A stretch of DNA of 64,000 nt, taken from positions 186,001 to 250,000 of the forward strand of contig NZ_CP110008.1 of NCBI RefSeq assembly GCF_025947285.1. The letters are read 5' to 3'. A model generated the notes under the pieces. The model did not search any database. It saw only the letters and a list, made by a program, of their open reading frames with translations, and was not told where the DNA came from. The DNA is from Flavobacterium sp. N2820 (GTDB lineage Bacteria; Bacteroidota; Bacteroidia; Flavobacteriales; Flavobacteriaceae). Numbering within the stretch: the stretch's first letter is position 1; the number at the start of each line of letters is the position of its first letter. Made by a program: the position numbers and the translations under genes. Below, one piece after another: positions 34,367 through 43,633 of the stretch.

Positions 34367-34974
34367 TATACTAGTCTTTGGTTGATTACAGCGCGAACTA
34401 CATCTATAGCTACGGTGTTGTATTTGTCGTTAGGAATAATAATATCTGCAAATGCTTTTGTGGGTTCAATAAATTGCTCGTGCATTGGTTTTAAAGTAGT
34501 TTGATAGCGATTTAAAACTTCTTCCATATCGCGTCCACGCTCTGCAATATCACGCTTTAAACGACGAATTAAACGTTCATCAGAATCAGCATGAACATAT
34601 ACTTTAATATCAAATAAATCTCTCAATTCAGGATTTGTAAGAATTAAAATACCCTCAACAATCATTACTTTTCTTGGATGTGTGATAATTTTATCATCGG
34701 TTCTATCGTGAGTTACGAAAGAATAAACAGGTTGTTCAATGGTTTTTCCAGCTTTTAGCTCTTTCAAATGTGTTACTAACAATTCAAAATCAATAGCTCT
34801 TGGATGGTCGAAATTGATTTTAGTACGTTCTTCATAACTTAAATGATGGGTTTCCTTATAATATGAATCTTGAGAAATGATTCCTACCTCAGAAGAAGGT
34901 AACTCATTCATAATCTGATGTACAACTGTTGTTTTTCCACTTCCGGTACCACCGGCAATTCCAATAATTAGCAT
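34366..34974 (-). CDS. udk: Uridine kinase
   Basis: Udk phosphorylates uridine and cytidine in pyrimidine salvage. The 202-aa P-loop kinase has GIAGGTGSGKTTVVHQI (Walker A, about 8-16), the Asp-containing ISQDSYYKE loop, NFDHPRAIDFELL and RLIRRLKRDIAERGRDM. Length is normal. It is first in the udk-ftsB-mutA-mutB operon and has a consensus -7 element upstream (35000-35007). Confidence 0.95.
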   Translation of the reverse strand: MLIIGIAGGTGSGKTTVVHQIMNELPSSEVGIISQDSYYKETHHLSYEERTKINFDHPRAIDFELLVTHLKELKAGKTIEQPVYSFVTHDRTDDKIITHPRKVMIVEGILILTNPELRDLFDIKVYVHADSDERLIRRLKRDIAERGRDMEEVLNRYQTTLKPMHEQFIEPTKAFADIIIPNDKYNTVAIDVVRAVINQRLV

Positions 34975-34999
34975 AAAATGTTGTATTGTTTTATTTTAG

Positions 35000-35007
35000 C
35001 AAAAATA
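35000..35007 (-). promoter_or_regulatory. -7 promoter element of the udk operon
   Basis: The minus strand reads TATTTTTG, an exact TAnnTTTG match, 25 bp before the udk start. The -33 TTG is not obvious. Confidence 0.5.
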
Positions 35008-35133
35008 GAAATAATATTCTATGTGTTTTTTGTTTTCATGAGAAAGTTTTGGGAATAGATGCTAAAAAAATATAGATAATTGTGATGAGAAGGTATAGAT
35101 GCTTTGAATAGCTTATTGAAAAGTTTTATAAAC

Positions 35134-35163
35134 AAAAAAAGACTTTCCTGAGAAAGTCTTTTT
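35134..35163 (-). terminator. Terminator downstream of tRNA-Pro
   Basis: AAAAGACTTTC, loop CTGA, GAAAGTCTTTT starts immediately after the tRNA 3' end on the minus strand and is followed by a T tract in that direction. Confidence 0.85.
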
Positions 35164-35164
35164 G

Positions 35165-35239
35165 TCGGGGTGGCAGGATTCGAACCTGCGGCCTCCTGCT
35201 CCCAAAGCAGGCGCGATAACCGGGCTACGCTACACCCCG
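35165..35239 (-). tRNA. tRNA-Pro (anticodon TGG)
   Basis: The minus strand folds as a complete cloverleaf of 75 nt. The acceptor stem is CGGGGTG/CACCCCG with discriminator A. The anticodon stem CCTGC/GCAGG carries the loop TTTGGGA (anticodon TGG). The T arm is GCAGG-TTCGAAT-CCTGC. CCA is not encoded. A full promoter lies upstream and a terminator directly downstream, so the gene is a stand-alone transcription unit. Confidence 0.96.
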
Positions 35240-35251
35240 AATTTGTGAGTG

Positions 35252-35280
35252 CAAATATAGGACTTAATATTTATTATCAA
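35252..35280 (-). promoter_or_regulatory. Promoter of tRNA-Pro
   Basis: On the minus strand TTG (35278-35280), an 18-bp spacer and TATATTTG (35252-35259) match the Bacteroidota consensus, 12 bp upstream of the tRNA 5' end. Confidence 0.7.
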
Positions 35281-35362
35281 AATTTTTTTCTAAAATAAAT
35301 ATAACTTATTACGGAATTGTTAATTCTAATCTATTTTTAAGAAATAATTTTAATTAAAAACT

Positions 35363-35370
35363 TACATTTG
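35363..35370 (+). promoter_or_regulatory. -7 promoter element of trxB
   Basis: TACATTTG matches TAnnTTTG, 22 bp before the ATG. No convincing -33 TTG. Confidence 0.5.
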
Positions 35371-35392
35371 CTACTCTTAAAAGAATAAAATT

Positions 35393-36340
35393 ATGTCTGA
35401 TACAATTGAAAAAGTAAAATGTTTAATTATAGGTTCTGGTCCAGCAGGATATACTGCAGCTATTTACGCAGCTAGAGCGAATATGAATCCGGTTTTATAT
35501 CAAGGTACTCAACCTGGAGGACAATTAACAACAACAAATGAAGTGGAAAATTTTCCAGGTTATCCAGATGGTGTAACCGGACCAGAAATGATGGTACAAT
35601 TGCAAACACAAGCGCAACGTTTTGGAACAGATGTTCGTGATGGTTGGGCAACTAAGGTTGATTTTTCGGGAGAAATTCATAAAGTTTGGATTAACGATAC
35701 TATAGAAATTCACGCTGAAACAGTAATTATTTCTACGGGTGCTTCTGCTAAATATTTAGGATTAGAATCGGAACAACATTATTTAAAATTAGGTGGTGGA
35801 GTTTCTGCTTGTGCGGTTTGTGACGGATTCTTCTACAGAAATCAGGAAGTAGTAATTGTTGGAGCTGGAGATAGCGCATGTGAAGAAGCCCATTATCTTT
35901 CTAAATTATGTAAAAAAGTGACAATGTTAGTGCGTAGCGATAAATTTAGAGCTTCTAAAATTATGGCTGAACGTGTCCAAAAAACTGAAAACATCGAAAT
36001 TTTAATGCATACTGAAACAGAAGAAGTTTTAGGTGACGGACAAGTAGTGACTGGTGTTAAAGCAAAAAACAGAGCAACCGGTGAAATTACAGAAATACCA
36101 GCAACCGGATTTTTCGTAGCTATTGGGCATAAGCCAAATACAGATATTTTTGCTGATTATATTACATTAGATGAAACAGGTTATATTGTAAATGTGCCAG
36201 GAAGTTCAAAAACGAATGTAGCAGGTGTTTTTGTAGCGGGTGATGCTGCTGATCATGTGTATCGTCAAGCTATTACTGCAGCGGGAACAGGTTGTATGGC
36301 AGCTTTAGATGCTGAAAGATATATTGCTTCGAAAGAGTAA
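35393..36340 (+). CDS. trxB: Thioredoxin reductase
   Basis: This NADPH-dependent flavoenzyme reduces thioredoxin, which in turn supports peroxiredoxins such as Bcp. The 315-aa protein has the FAD motif LIIGSGPAGYTAA (about 11-23), PGGQLTTTNEVENFPG, the redox-active CAVC (about C140, C143), the NADPH motif VIVGAGDSACEEA and the C-terminal FAD-binding GVFVAGDAADHVYRQA. Length is normal. It is monocistronic between its promoter and a terminator. Confidence 0.96.
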   Translation: MSDTIEKVKCLIIGSGPAGYTAAIYAARANMNPVLYQGTQPGGQLTTTNEVENFPGYPDGVTGPEMMVQLQTQAQRFGTDVRDGWATKVDFSGEIHKVWINDTIEIHAETVIISTGASAKYLGLESEQHYLKLGGGVSACAVCDGFFYRNQEVVIVGAGDSACEEAHYLSKLCKKVTMLVRSDKFRASKIMAERVQKTENIEILMHTETEEVLGDGQVVTGVKAKNRATGEITEIPATGFFVAIGHKPNTDIFADYITLDETGYIVNVPGSSKTNVAGVFVAGDAADHVYRQAITAAGTGCMAALDAERYIASKE

Positions 36341-36356
36341 TCAAAAATGAATAATA

Positions 36357-36386
36357 AAAAATCCGGCAGTAATGCCGGATTTTTTA
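36357..36386. terminator. Bidirectional terminator between trxB and DUF2807 gene
   Basis: AAAAATCCGGC and GCCGGATTTTT arms (36357-36367, 36374-36384) around a 6-nt loop. Confidence 0.88.
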
Positions 36387-36400
36387 TTATTTATAAAGAT

Positions 36401-37243
36401 TTATTTTTTTTCTTTTTTATAAAGAGTTGCATTATTTGCAAATTTTTCAATAGTAATTTTCGGTTCTCCAAATAATTCAATTTGTGATTTTCCAGCTGCA
36501 GTTATTTGGATTGTACTGCTTACATTTACTTCGCATTTAGAATAGTTTTCTGCATCAAGTTCTAAATTTCCGATTACAAATTTTTGCGCTACTAAGTTAC
36601 TTGTATTGTCTAAACGAATTTTTGCATTAGCAGTATTTCCTTCAATTGTAGCCTCGCTTTTTTGGTACATGTCAATTTTAACTTCTGGAGAAGCTACTAA
36701 TGCTTTCAGCTCACTACTTTTACTTAACTCTAAAGTTGTATTTTCTGATTTTACATTGATTTCGGCTTCCGATTTATCATCTAAGATGAGTGAAAAATAA
36801 TCAGATTTTACATTTACGAAAGACTTAGAATTATCATAATTTTTTATGGTTATGTTTTCTAATTCTAAATCGGCCAAGGCTTTGATTGTAGTTTCGTTAC
36901 GAGCAATAATTAGTTTTAAATTGTCAGAATAATTGATTCTAACCGTAAATTTTTTAAAACCACTAGCGTCTTTTAATGCATTTACTCTTAGTGTGTTACC
37001 AGAAACTTCAAAATTTATAATATCATGTAAATTATCATCGGCTTCAATTTCTAAAGATGGTTGTGTTCCTTTTACTAATAAAACTTCAAAATTGTCACTT
37101 ACTTCAATATTTTCAAAGCTGTTAATTTCTTTAAGTGCTACAGTTACGATTTTAGAACCTTTTATTTTTTCTTTCTTTTGAGCTAAAGAGACGTTAGTTA
37201 CTAATAATAGAGTAACAAATAGAAATGGGATGTTTTTAAACAT
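36401..37243 (-). CDS. DUF2807 (head GIN domain) secreted protein
   Basis: The 280-aa protein has a cleavable signal peptide (MFKNIPFLFVTLLLVTNVSL) and a basic spacer. It then has a DUF2807 beta-helix-like domain: FENIEVSDNFEVLLVKGTQP, EIEADDNLHDIINFEVSGNT, followed by regular beta rungs. It is probably periplasmic or surface-exposed and of unknown function. It is a stand-alone paralogue of the lipoprotein at 18844-19569, without PspC or PadR neighbours. A TATATTTG -7 element (37265-37272) lies upstream, merging with the T tract of the secA terminator. Confidence 0.87.
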   Translation of the reverse strand: MFKNIPFLFVTLLLVTNVSLAQKKEKIKGSKIVTVALKEINSFENIEVSDNFEVLLVKGTQPSLEIEADDNLHDIINFEVSGNTLRVNALKDASGFKKFTVRINYSDNLKLIIARNETTIKALADLELENITIKNYDNSKSFVNVKSDYFSLILDDKSEAEINVKSENTTLELSKSSELKALVASPEVKIDMYQKSEATIEGNTANAKIRLDNTSNLVAQKFVIGNLELDAENYSKCEVNVSSTIQITAAGKSQIELFGEPKITIEKFANNATLYKKEKK

Positions 37244-37275
37244 TTTATTACGAATTAGTTTTTACAAATATAAAA

Positions 37276-37306
37276 AAAAACACCAGTGAAAGTACTGATG
37301 TTTTTA
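37276..37306 (-). terminator. Terminator after secA
   Basis: AAACACCAGT (37277-37286) and ACTGATGTTT (37294-37303) pair with one mismatch. On the minus strand a nine-T tract follows and runs into the -7 element of the next gene. Confidence 0.7.
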
Positions 37307-37332
37307 GTATGTCAAAAAAAGTGCCAATAAAT

Positions 37333-40300
37333 TTATTCATTTACTAAAACCCATTCGCCAGAAGCTAATAGGGTTTCTGCCTTTTTGTATTTCATGGTTT
37401 CGCTTTTTCCACTCATTACGTGTTTAATTGTAACAGTGTCATTACGATTAATTTTTGGCATTTCTCTTGTAATTGTTTCAGTTACTTGAGGTCTTTGACT
37501 TGCCATTTCACCAGCTTTTCTTGCCTCGCTTGCAGCATCATCACTATCTAAATCTTCTTTTGTTTCAGTATAGTTTTCTTTTTGACGCACTTGCTTAGCT
37601 TCTTGAATGTCTGATGGACTTTGAGATGGTAAATCGCCTTTAAATAAGAACGAAATTACTTCTTTATTTACTTCATCAATCATTTTTTTGAACAAGTTGA
37701 AGGCTTCAAATTTATAGATCAATAATGGATCTTTTTGTTCGTGAACAGCTAATTGAACTGACTGTTTCAACTCGTCCATTTTACGTAAATGTTTTTTCCA
37801 AGCTTCATCAACAATCGCTAAAGTGATATTTTTCTCAAAATCAGCAACTAATGATTTACCTTCTGAAGTATACGCTTTTTCTAAATCGGTTACCACATTT
37901 AACGATTTTATTCCGTCTGTAAAAGGAACAATTATTCGTAAATATTGGCCATTGTTATTTTCGTAAACATTTTTAATAATTGGGAAAGCTTCCGCAGCAT
38001 TTCTCGCAATTTTATCGTTATAATGTTCTAAAACAGCTTTGTACGTTTTTCCAGTGATTTCTCTATCAGAAAGTTTAGAAAATTCTGATTCAGAAACTGG
38101 CGAACTAATTGAAAAATAACGAATTAATTCAAATTCATAATTTTTAAAATCACCCGATAATTTGTTTTGTTCAACAACGATTTCACAAGTGTCATACATC
38201 ATGTTTGCGATGTCAACTTTCAAACGTTCTCCGTGTAAAGCGTGGCGTCTTCTTTTGTAAACTACTTCTCTTTGAGCGTTCATTACGTCGTCATATTCTA
38301 ACAAACGCTTACGAACTCCAAAGTTATTTTCTTCTACTTTTTTCTGTGCTCTTTCGATAGATTTTGTCATCATTGAATGCTGAATTACTTCACCTTCTTT
38401 TAGACCAATTCTATCCATAACTTTTGCTACTCTTTCCGAACCAAACAAACGCATTAAGTTATCTTCCAAAGACACATAGAATTGAGAACTACCTACATCT
38501 CCTTGACGACCAGCACGACCTCTTAACTGACGGTCCACACGACGCGAATCGTGACGTTCTGTTCCGATAATTGCTAAACCACCTGCTTTTTTAACTTCGT
38601 CTGATAATTTAATATCGGTACCACGTCCAGCCATATTGGTCGCAATCGTAACAACTCCTGGTTTTCCAGCTTCTGCTACAATTTCTGCTTCACTTTTGTG
38701 CATTTTTGCATTCAATACATTGTGTTGAATACCTCTAATCTTTAACATTCGACTTAATAATTCCGAAATTTCAACCGATGTGGTTCCAATTAATACAGGA
38801 CGACCTGAATTTGATAATTGGACTACATCTTCGATAACTGCGTTGAATTTTTCACGAACGGTTCTGTATATTAAATCGTCTTTGTCTTTACGAGCCATCG
38901 GACGGTTTGTTGGGATTTCTACAACATCTAATTTGTAAATTTCCCAAAACTCTCCAGCTTCAGTTGACGCAGTTCCTGTCATTCCACCTAATTTGCTATA
39001 CATACGGAAATAATTCTGTAATGTAACAGTTGCAAATGTTTGCGTGGCAGCTTCGATTTTTACATTTTCTTTTGCTTCGATGGCTTGGTGTAAACCATCA
39101 GAGTAACGACGACCATCCATGATACGTCCTGTTTGTTCATCAACAATCATCACTTTATTTTCCATGATAACGTATTCGGTATCTTTTTCAAATAAAGTAT
39201 ATGCTTTTAATAGTTGTGTTAACGTGTGAATACGTTCTGATTTTATAGAAAAATCTTTGAATAATTCTTCTTTTCGTTCAGCTTCTTCTTCTGTTGAAAG
39301 ATTTGCTTTTTCGATTTGAGCAATTTCGGTTCCAATATCTGGTAAAACGAAAAATTGGGCATCTGTATCTTGTGACAAGTATTGAATTCCGTTATCGGTT
39401 AATTCTACTTGATTGTTCTTTTCTTCTATAACAAAGTATAATGCTTCATCAATTTTTGGCATTTCTCGGTTATTATCTTGCATATAGCTGTTTTCAGTTT
39501 TTTGAAGTAGTTGTTTTACACCCTCTTCTGATAAAAACTTAATTAATGCTTTGCTTTTTGGTAAGGCTCTGTACGAACGCAATAAATTAAATCCTGCATC
39601 TTTATTGTTTCCTTCTTTGAATAAACGTTTCGCTTCAGTTAAACAATCCGTAGCTAATTTACGTTGTAAAGTTACTAGGTTTTCAACTTTAGGTTTTAAC
39701 TCGTTGAATTCATGACGGTCACCTTGTGGAACTGGTCCTGAAATAATTAATGGTGTTCTTGCATCATCAACTAAAACCGAATCGACCTCGTCAACAATTG
39801 CATAATTGTGTTTACGTTGTACCAAATCTTCTGGGGCATGCGCCATATTATCACGAAGGTAATCAAAACCAAATTCGTTGTTTGTTCCATACGTAATATC
39901 TGCTTCATACGCTTTTCTTCTTTCTGGAGAATTTGGCTGATGATTGTCAATACAATCCACAGTTAAACCATGGAACTCGAATAAAGGTGCTTTCCATGTG
40001 CTATCACGTTTTGCTAAATAGTCATTTACAGTTACTAAATGCACACCGTTTCCAGTTAAGGCATTTAAATATAATGGTAATGTTGCTACTAATGTTTTTC
40101 CTTCACCTGTTTGCATTTCGGCAATTTTCCCTTGGTGTAAAACAACTCCACCAATCAACTGAACGTCGTAGTGGATCATGTCCCAAGTGATTGCTTTTCC
40201 AGCTGCATTCCATGAATTTGCCCAAGTTGCATTATCACCTTCTATAGTGATGTATGTTTTTGTAGCCGATAATTCTCTATCTTTTGGTGTAGCGGTTACA

Positions 40301-40689
40301 GTTAAAGAAGTATTTTCTTTAAAACGACGAGCCGTTTCTTTTACTACAGCAAAAGCTTCAGGAAGAATTTCGTTTAATACTTTTTCTGAAATTTCGTAAG
40401 CTTCTTTTTCGATTTTATCGATTTCAGCATAAATATCTTCACGAGCATCAATATCTTGTGTTTGTTCAGCTTCTTGTCTTAGCGAAACAATTTTGTTGTC
40501 TTTCTCGGCACGAGCTTGTTGAATTTTAGCTTTAAATTCGGCTGTTTTAGCACGCAATTCGTCATGAGATAATGCTTTTAAGGCACTTTCAAACGATTTT
40601 ACTTTTGTGATTATAGGTTGAATCGCTTTTACATCTTTCTCCGATTTATCACCCACAAAAGCCTTCAATATGGAATTTATGATACTCAT
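37333..40689 (-). CDS. secA: Preprotein translocase ATPase SecA
   Basis: SecA is the motor of Sec-dependent export, acting at SecYEG. The 1118-aa protein has DEAD-type NBD1 with [19 protein letters not shown] and [23 protein letters not shown]2 with [13 protein letters not shown] and [20 protein letters not shown], and helical scaffold/wing domains. It is longer than E. coli SecA (901) through an insert after NBD1, as in other Bacteroidota. The C-terminus ([20 protein letters not shown]) lacks the Cys-rich SecB/zinc-binding tail. The start is [13 protein letters not shown] at 40689; the longer frame to 40728 is unlikely. Confidence 0.96.
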   Translation of the reverse strand: MSIINSILKAFVGDKSEKDVKAIQPIITKVKSFESALKALSHDELRAKTAEFKAKIQQARAEKDNKIVSLRQEAEQTQDIDAREDIYAEIDKIEKEAYEISEKVLNEILPEAFAVVKETARRFKENTSLTVTATPKDRELSATKTYITIEGDNATWANSWNAAGKAITWDMIHYDVQLIGGVVLHQGKIAEMQTGEGKTLVATLPLYLNALTGNGVHLVTVNDYLAKRDSTWKAPLFEFHGLTVDCIDNHQPNSPERRKAYEADITYGTNNEFGFDYLRDNMAHAPEDLVQRKHNYAIVDEVDSVLVDDARTPLIISGPVPQGDRHEFNELKPKVENLVTLQRKLATDCLTEAKRLFKEGNNKDAGFNLLRSYRALPKSKALIKFLSEEGVKQLLQKTENSYMQDNNREMPKIDEALYFVIEEKNNQVELTDNGIQYLSQDTDAQFFVLPDIGTEIAQIEKANLSTEEEAERKEELFKDFSIKSERIHTLTQLLKAYTLFEKDTEYVIMENKVMIVDEQTGRIMDGRRYSDGLHQAIEAKENVKIEAATQTFATVTLQNYFRMYSKLGGMTGTASTEAGEFWEIYKLDVVEIPTNRPMARKDKDDLIYRTVREKFNAVIEDVVQLSNSGRPVLIGTTSVEISELLSRMLKIRGIQHNVLNAKMHKSEAEIVAEAGKPGVVTIATNMAGRGTDIKLSDEVKKAGGLAIIGTERHDSRRVDRQLRGRAGRQGDVGSSQFYVSLEDNLMRLFGSERVAKVMDRIGLKEGEVIQHSMMTKSIERAQKKVEENNFGVRKRLLEYDDVMNAQREVVYKRRRHALHGERLKVDIANMMYDTCEIVVEQNKLSGDFKNYEFELIRYFSISSPVSESEFSKLSDREITGKTYKAVLEHYNDKIARNAAEAFPIIKNVYENNNGQYLRIIVPFTDGIKSLNVVTDLEKAYTSEGKSLVADFEKNITLAIVDEAWKKHLRKMDELKQSVQLAVHEQKDPLLIYKFEAFNLFKKMIDEVNKEVISFLFKGDLPSQSPSDIQEAKQVRQKENYTETKEDLDSDDAASEARKAGEMASQRPQVTETITREMPKINRNDTVTIKHVMSGKSETMKYKKAETLLASGEWVLVNE

Positions 40690-40727
40690 AATTTTAATTT
40701 TCTTTTTTAATTGCTTATAAAACCACA

Positions 40728-40755
40728 AAAAAAGTCTCAGTAAAGAGACTTTGTT
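40728..40755 (-). terminator. Terminator between the DUF2795 gene and secA
   Basis: AAAGTCTC (40731-40738) and GAGACTTT (40745-40752), with a T tract on the minus strand. Confidence 0.75.
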
Positions 40756-40775
40756 TCTGTTGTGTTTATTTATTT

Positions 40776-40997
40776 TTAGTATTCATCCTCATTCCAAAGA
40801 TAATCTTCGTCTGTAGGATAATCTGGCCAAATCTCTTCCATCAATTCATAGATTTCGCCTTCGTCTTCTATAGACTGTAAGTTTTCCACTACTTCTAATG
40901 GTGCTCCAGTTCTGATAGCATAGTCGATAAGTTCGTCTTTGGTCGCTGGCCAAGGGGCATCACTCAAATATGACGCTAATTCTAATGTCCAATACAT
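40776..40997 (-). CDS. DUF2795 family small acidic protein
   Basis: The 73-aa protein begins [20 protein letters not shown], then [20 protein letters not shown] and a strongly acidic tail ending DYLWNEDEY. This is the DUF2795 pattern, small helical proteins of unknown function. It is separated from secA by a terminator and has its own promoter (41021-41050), so it is an independent unit. Confidence 0.88.
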   Translation of the reverse strand: MYWTLELASYLSDAPWPATKDELIDYAIRTGAPLEVVENLQSIEDEGEIYELMEEIWPDYPTDEDYLWNEDEY

Positions 40998-41020
40998 CTT
41001 TTTATCGATTTAAGTTTATG

Positions 41021-41050
41021 CAAAAATAAATTTATTACTCAAAAAATCAA
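41021..41050 (-). promoter_or_regulatory. Promoter of the DUF2795 gene
   Basis: On the minus strand TTG (41048-41050), a 19-bp spacer and TATTTTTG (41021-41028) match the consensus exactly, 23 bp upstream of the start. Confidence 0.65.
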
Positions 41051-41134
41051 GTTTTTTTTTACTTTTTTTAATAATTTTTAAGAACGTCTTTTTTTTAGTA
41101 GGCAGTATTCCGTTTTTAGTGTTCAATAAAATGG

Positions 41135-41170
41135 TTAAACTGAAGACTGAAAACTACACACTGAACACTT
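41135..41170 (-). repeat. CAGTGTTCAGT/AGTTTTCAGT word element after the pduO-type gene
   Basis: The plus strand reads AACTGAAGACTGAAAACTAC then ACACTGAACACTT: four near-copies of ACTGAA(A/C/G)ACT. It touches the 3' end of the adenosyltransferase gene and matches the element at 50249-50280. Confidence 0.6.
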
Positions 41171-41738
41171 ATTTCCTAGGAATCCACTGTACTTCTTCAG
41201 CGTTCAAATCATGGGACAACTTTCGTGCCAACACAAAAAGATAGTCAGAAAGTCGGTTTAGGTATTTAATTACAAGTTCATTTGTAGGTTCTATGTCATT
41301 CAAATGCACCGCTAAACGTTCGGCTCTACGGCATACACAGCGTGCAATATGACAATATGACACAGTTGTATGTCCGCCTGGCAAAACAAAATGCGTCATA
41401 GGTGGCAATGCTTCTTCCATTGTGTCAATTTCGTTTTCCAAAAATTCAATGTCAGATTCAACAATACCTAAATTTTGTAAACGCGGCTGACCATTTTTCA
41501 ATGTTTCTTTTTCGGGTGGTGTGGCTAAGATGGCTCCGACTGTAAATAGTCTATCTTGTACCTCGATGAGTACTTTTTTGTATAAATCGCTCATGTTTTG
41601 GTCGCGAATTAATCCAATGTGCGAATTTAATTCATCAACTGTTCCATAACTTTCGATACGGATATGGTGTTTTGGTACACGTGTTCCTCCAAATAATGCT
41701 GTGGTTCCAGTGTCGCCTGTTTTGGTATATACTTTCAT
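41169..41738 (-). CDS. pduO: Cob(I)alamin adenosyltransferase, PduO type
   Basis: This enzyme converts cob(I)alamin plus ATP to adenosylcobalamin, the cofactor of methylmalonyl-CoA mutase. The 189-aa protein opens MKVYTKTGDTGTTALFGGTR (the ATP-binding N-terminus), has KHHIRIESYGTVDELNSHIG, and the substrate-site motif CRRAERLAVHL followed by YLNRLSDYLFVLARKLS. Length and motifs are standard for PduO. It probably forms an operon with the ppk2 gene 21 bp upstream. Its likely client is mutAB 7 kb away. Confidence 0.94.
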   Translation of the reverse strand: MKVYTKTGDTGTTALFGGTRVPKHHIRIESYGTVDELNSHIGLIRDQNMSDLYKKVLIEVQDRLFTVGAILATPPEKETLKNGQPRLQNLGIVESDIEFLENEIDTMEEALPPMTHFVLPGGHTTVSYCHIARCVCRRAERLAVHLNDIEPTNELVIKYLNRLSDYLFVLARKLSHDLNAEEVQWIPRK

Positions 41739-41759
41739 TAGTAGTTTTTTTTATTGAAA

Positions 41760-42641
41760 CTATTTATTCAATTGTGTTCTATATTCTTCAATGTTTGCTT
41801 TTACTTTTGGGTCCAATTCGGGTTCGGCTATATCGGTTAGTTTTTCCAGTTCTTCCCAAATAATTTTTGCAACAATATATCGTGCAACACCTTTGTCATC
41901 TGCTGGGATAATATACCACGGAGCAAAATCAGTTGATGTTTTATTAATGGCTTCTTCGTAATATTTCATGTAGTCGTCCCAAAGGGCGCGCTCTTTTAAA
42001 TCACCAGTACTAAATTTCCAATTGTCTTCTGGGTTTTCTAATCGTTTTAGTAAACGTTCGCGTTGTTCATCTTTACTCATGTGAAAGTAAAATTTCAATA
42101 CTTTGGTTCCGTTTAACGAAATGTGTTTTTCAAAATTTACCATTTGTTCCATACGATTTTCCCAAAATTGAGGTGTAATATCTGCTACTTTTTCAATTCC
42201 TGGTAAATTTTCAAACAAAATATATTCGGGATGCACCCTTGTTACCAATACATTTTCATAATGCGTGCGATTAAAAACAGCGAATTTTCCTTTTTCGGGT
42301 AAAGCCAAATAATGACGCCATAAATAATCGTGTTCTAATTCGGTTGAATTGGGCGTTTTAAAGCTATGTACCACAACTCCACGTGGATTAAATTCTTTGA
42401 AAACTTCACGAATTAAGCTGTCTTTTCCACTGGTATCCATACCTTGCAAGCAAATTAAGAACGCATGACGATTGTGTGCATACATAGCGTCTTGTTTTTT
42501 AGAAAGCTTTTTCTGGATTTTATCTAAGGCTAATTCTTCTTGATCTTTATCGGTATCAATGTTTAATTTCGTAGCAAAATCAGCTAATTTAATAGTTGTT
42601 TTTACTTTAAAATCTTCACTGTTTATATTTTCCATTTTCAA
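41760..42641 (-). CDS. ppk2: Polyphosphate kinase 2 family protein
   Basis: PPK2 enzymes transfer phosphate between polyphosphate and nucleotides. The 293-aa protein has the Walker A LICLQGMDTSGKDSLIREVF and FNPRGVVVHSFKTPNSTELE. It also has the lid/Walker B regions FNRTHYENVLVTRVHPEYIL and FYFHMSKDEQRERLLKRLEN. It is a one-domain, cytoplasmic member; the nucleotide preference (ADP, AMP or both) cannot be settled by eye. It is 21 bp upstream of the pduO-type gene. Confidence 0.92.
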   Translation of the reverse strand: MKMENINSEDFKVKTTIKLADFATKLNIDTDKDQEELALDKIQKKLSKKQDAMYAHNRHAFLICLQGMDTSGKDSLIREVFKEFNPRGVVVHSFKTPNSTELEHDYLWRHYLALPEKGKFAVFNRTHYENVLVTRVHPEYILFENLPGIEKVADITPQFWENRMEQMVNFEKHISLNGTKVLKFYFHMSKDEQRERLLKRLENPEDNWKFSTGDLKERALWDDYMKYYEEAINKTSTDFAPWYIIPADDKGVARYIVAKIIWEELEKLTDIAEPELDPKVKANIEEYRTQLNK

Positions 42642-42721
42642 TCGCTTTTTAATAAATGTAAAAATAGTACTTTTATGAGCAATTTCTGACTTAAAAACTT
42701 CATAAAGTTATCGGTAAAAAT

Positions 42722-43549
42722 ATGGAAAATTTCAAACTTACAAATCTATTCACTATAAAAGGTATTACAGCACCATCTGGTTTGTGGTATACGCAAAATG
42801 TTTTATTTGTTATTTCAGATTCGAGTCATTTTTTATACCAATATGATATTGCAAAAAAACTTTTACTGAAATTTCCCCTTGTTAAAGAGGCCAAAGAAAA
42901 TATAGAAAAAGCTGAAAAACCCGATTTAGAAAGCATCACACAATATGGAAATCAACTAATTATGTTGGCTTCTGGTTCTACCGAAAAAAGAAATTCGATG
43001 TTTACTTTAGATTTAGGTTCCGATGCTTTGAAATCACAAGATTTGAGTGTTTTATATCAAAAATTAAAATCTGTAGGTTCGTTTTCCCATGATCAATTGA
43101 ATATCGAAGGTGCAATTTATGCTAACCAAACCATGTTACTTTTTCAAAGAGGCAATTCAAAAAACAGCCAAAATGGAATTTTTATTATCCCAAATCATCA
43201 AGAAGACGGAATACGTTTTGTACCGATTTCACTTCCTACTTTAGATGATGTAGAAACCACTTTTACCGATGCAATTTTGGTTGGTGATACAATTTATTTC
43301 TTGGCTTGCGCCGAAAACACAACATCTACTTATGAAGACGGCGAAGTTTTAGGAACTATTTTAGGCATTATGCACGCACCAACATTTGAAATTATAGAAG
43401 TTCATTTGTTATCAGAACATCAAAAATTTGAAGGCATAACACTTTATAATGAAACAGAAACCGAATTAGAATTTTTATTGTGTGAAGATAATGATACTGA
43501 GGCGTTAGAAGCTACGATTTATAAACTATCATTAAAAATTAATCATTAA
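42722..43549 (+). CDS. DUF6929-like conserved hypothetical protein
   Basis: The 275-aa protein has no signal peptide and is rich in beta-strand-like repeats: SGLWYTQNVLFVISDSSHFL, YQYDIAKKLLLKFPL, DLESITQYGNQLIMLASGST, HQKFEGITLYNETETELEF. These suggest a small beta-propeller, and I associate the pattern with DUF6929. Cytoplasmic, function unknown. It is divergent from ppk2 and upstream of, but not tightly linked to, the ECF sigma gene. Confidence 0.75.
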   Translation: MENFKLTNLFTIKGITAPSGLWYTQNVLFVISDSSHFLYQYDIAKKLLLKFPLVKEAKENIEKAEKPDLESITQYGNQLIMLASGSTEKRNSMFTLDLGSDALKSQDLSVLYQKLKSVGSFSHDQLNIEGAIYANQTMLLFQRGNSKNSQNGIFIIPNHQEDGIRFVPISLPTLDDVETTFTDAILVGDTIYFLACAENTTSTYEDGEVLGTILGIMHAPTFEIIEVHLLSEHQKFEGITLYNETETELEFLLCEDNDTEALEATIYKLSLKINH

Positions 43550-43633
43550 AAACTAAACACAGAATACTTTTTTTCATGCTCTTCCCAACCTTTTCCCCAC
43601 TTTTCTACTCTATATAAAAAAGCAAGTTTACCA

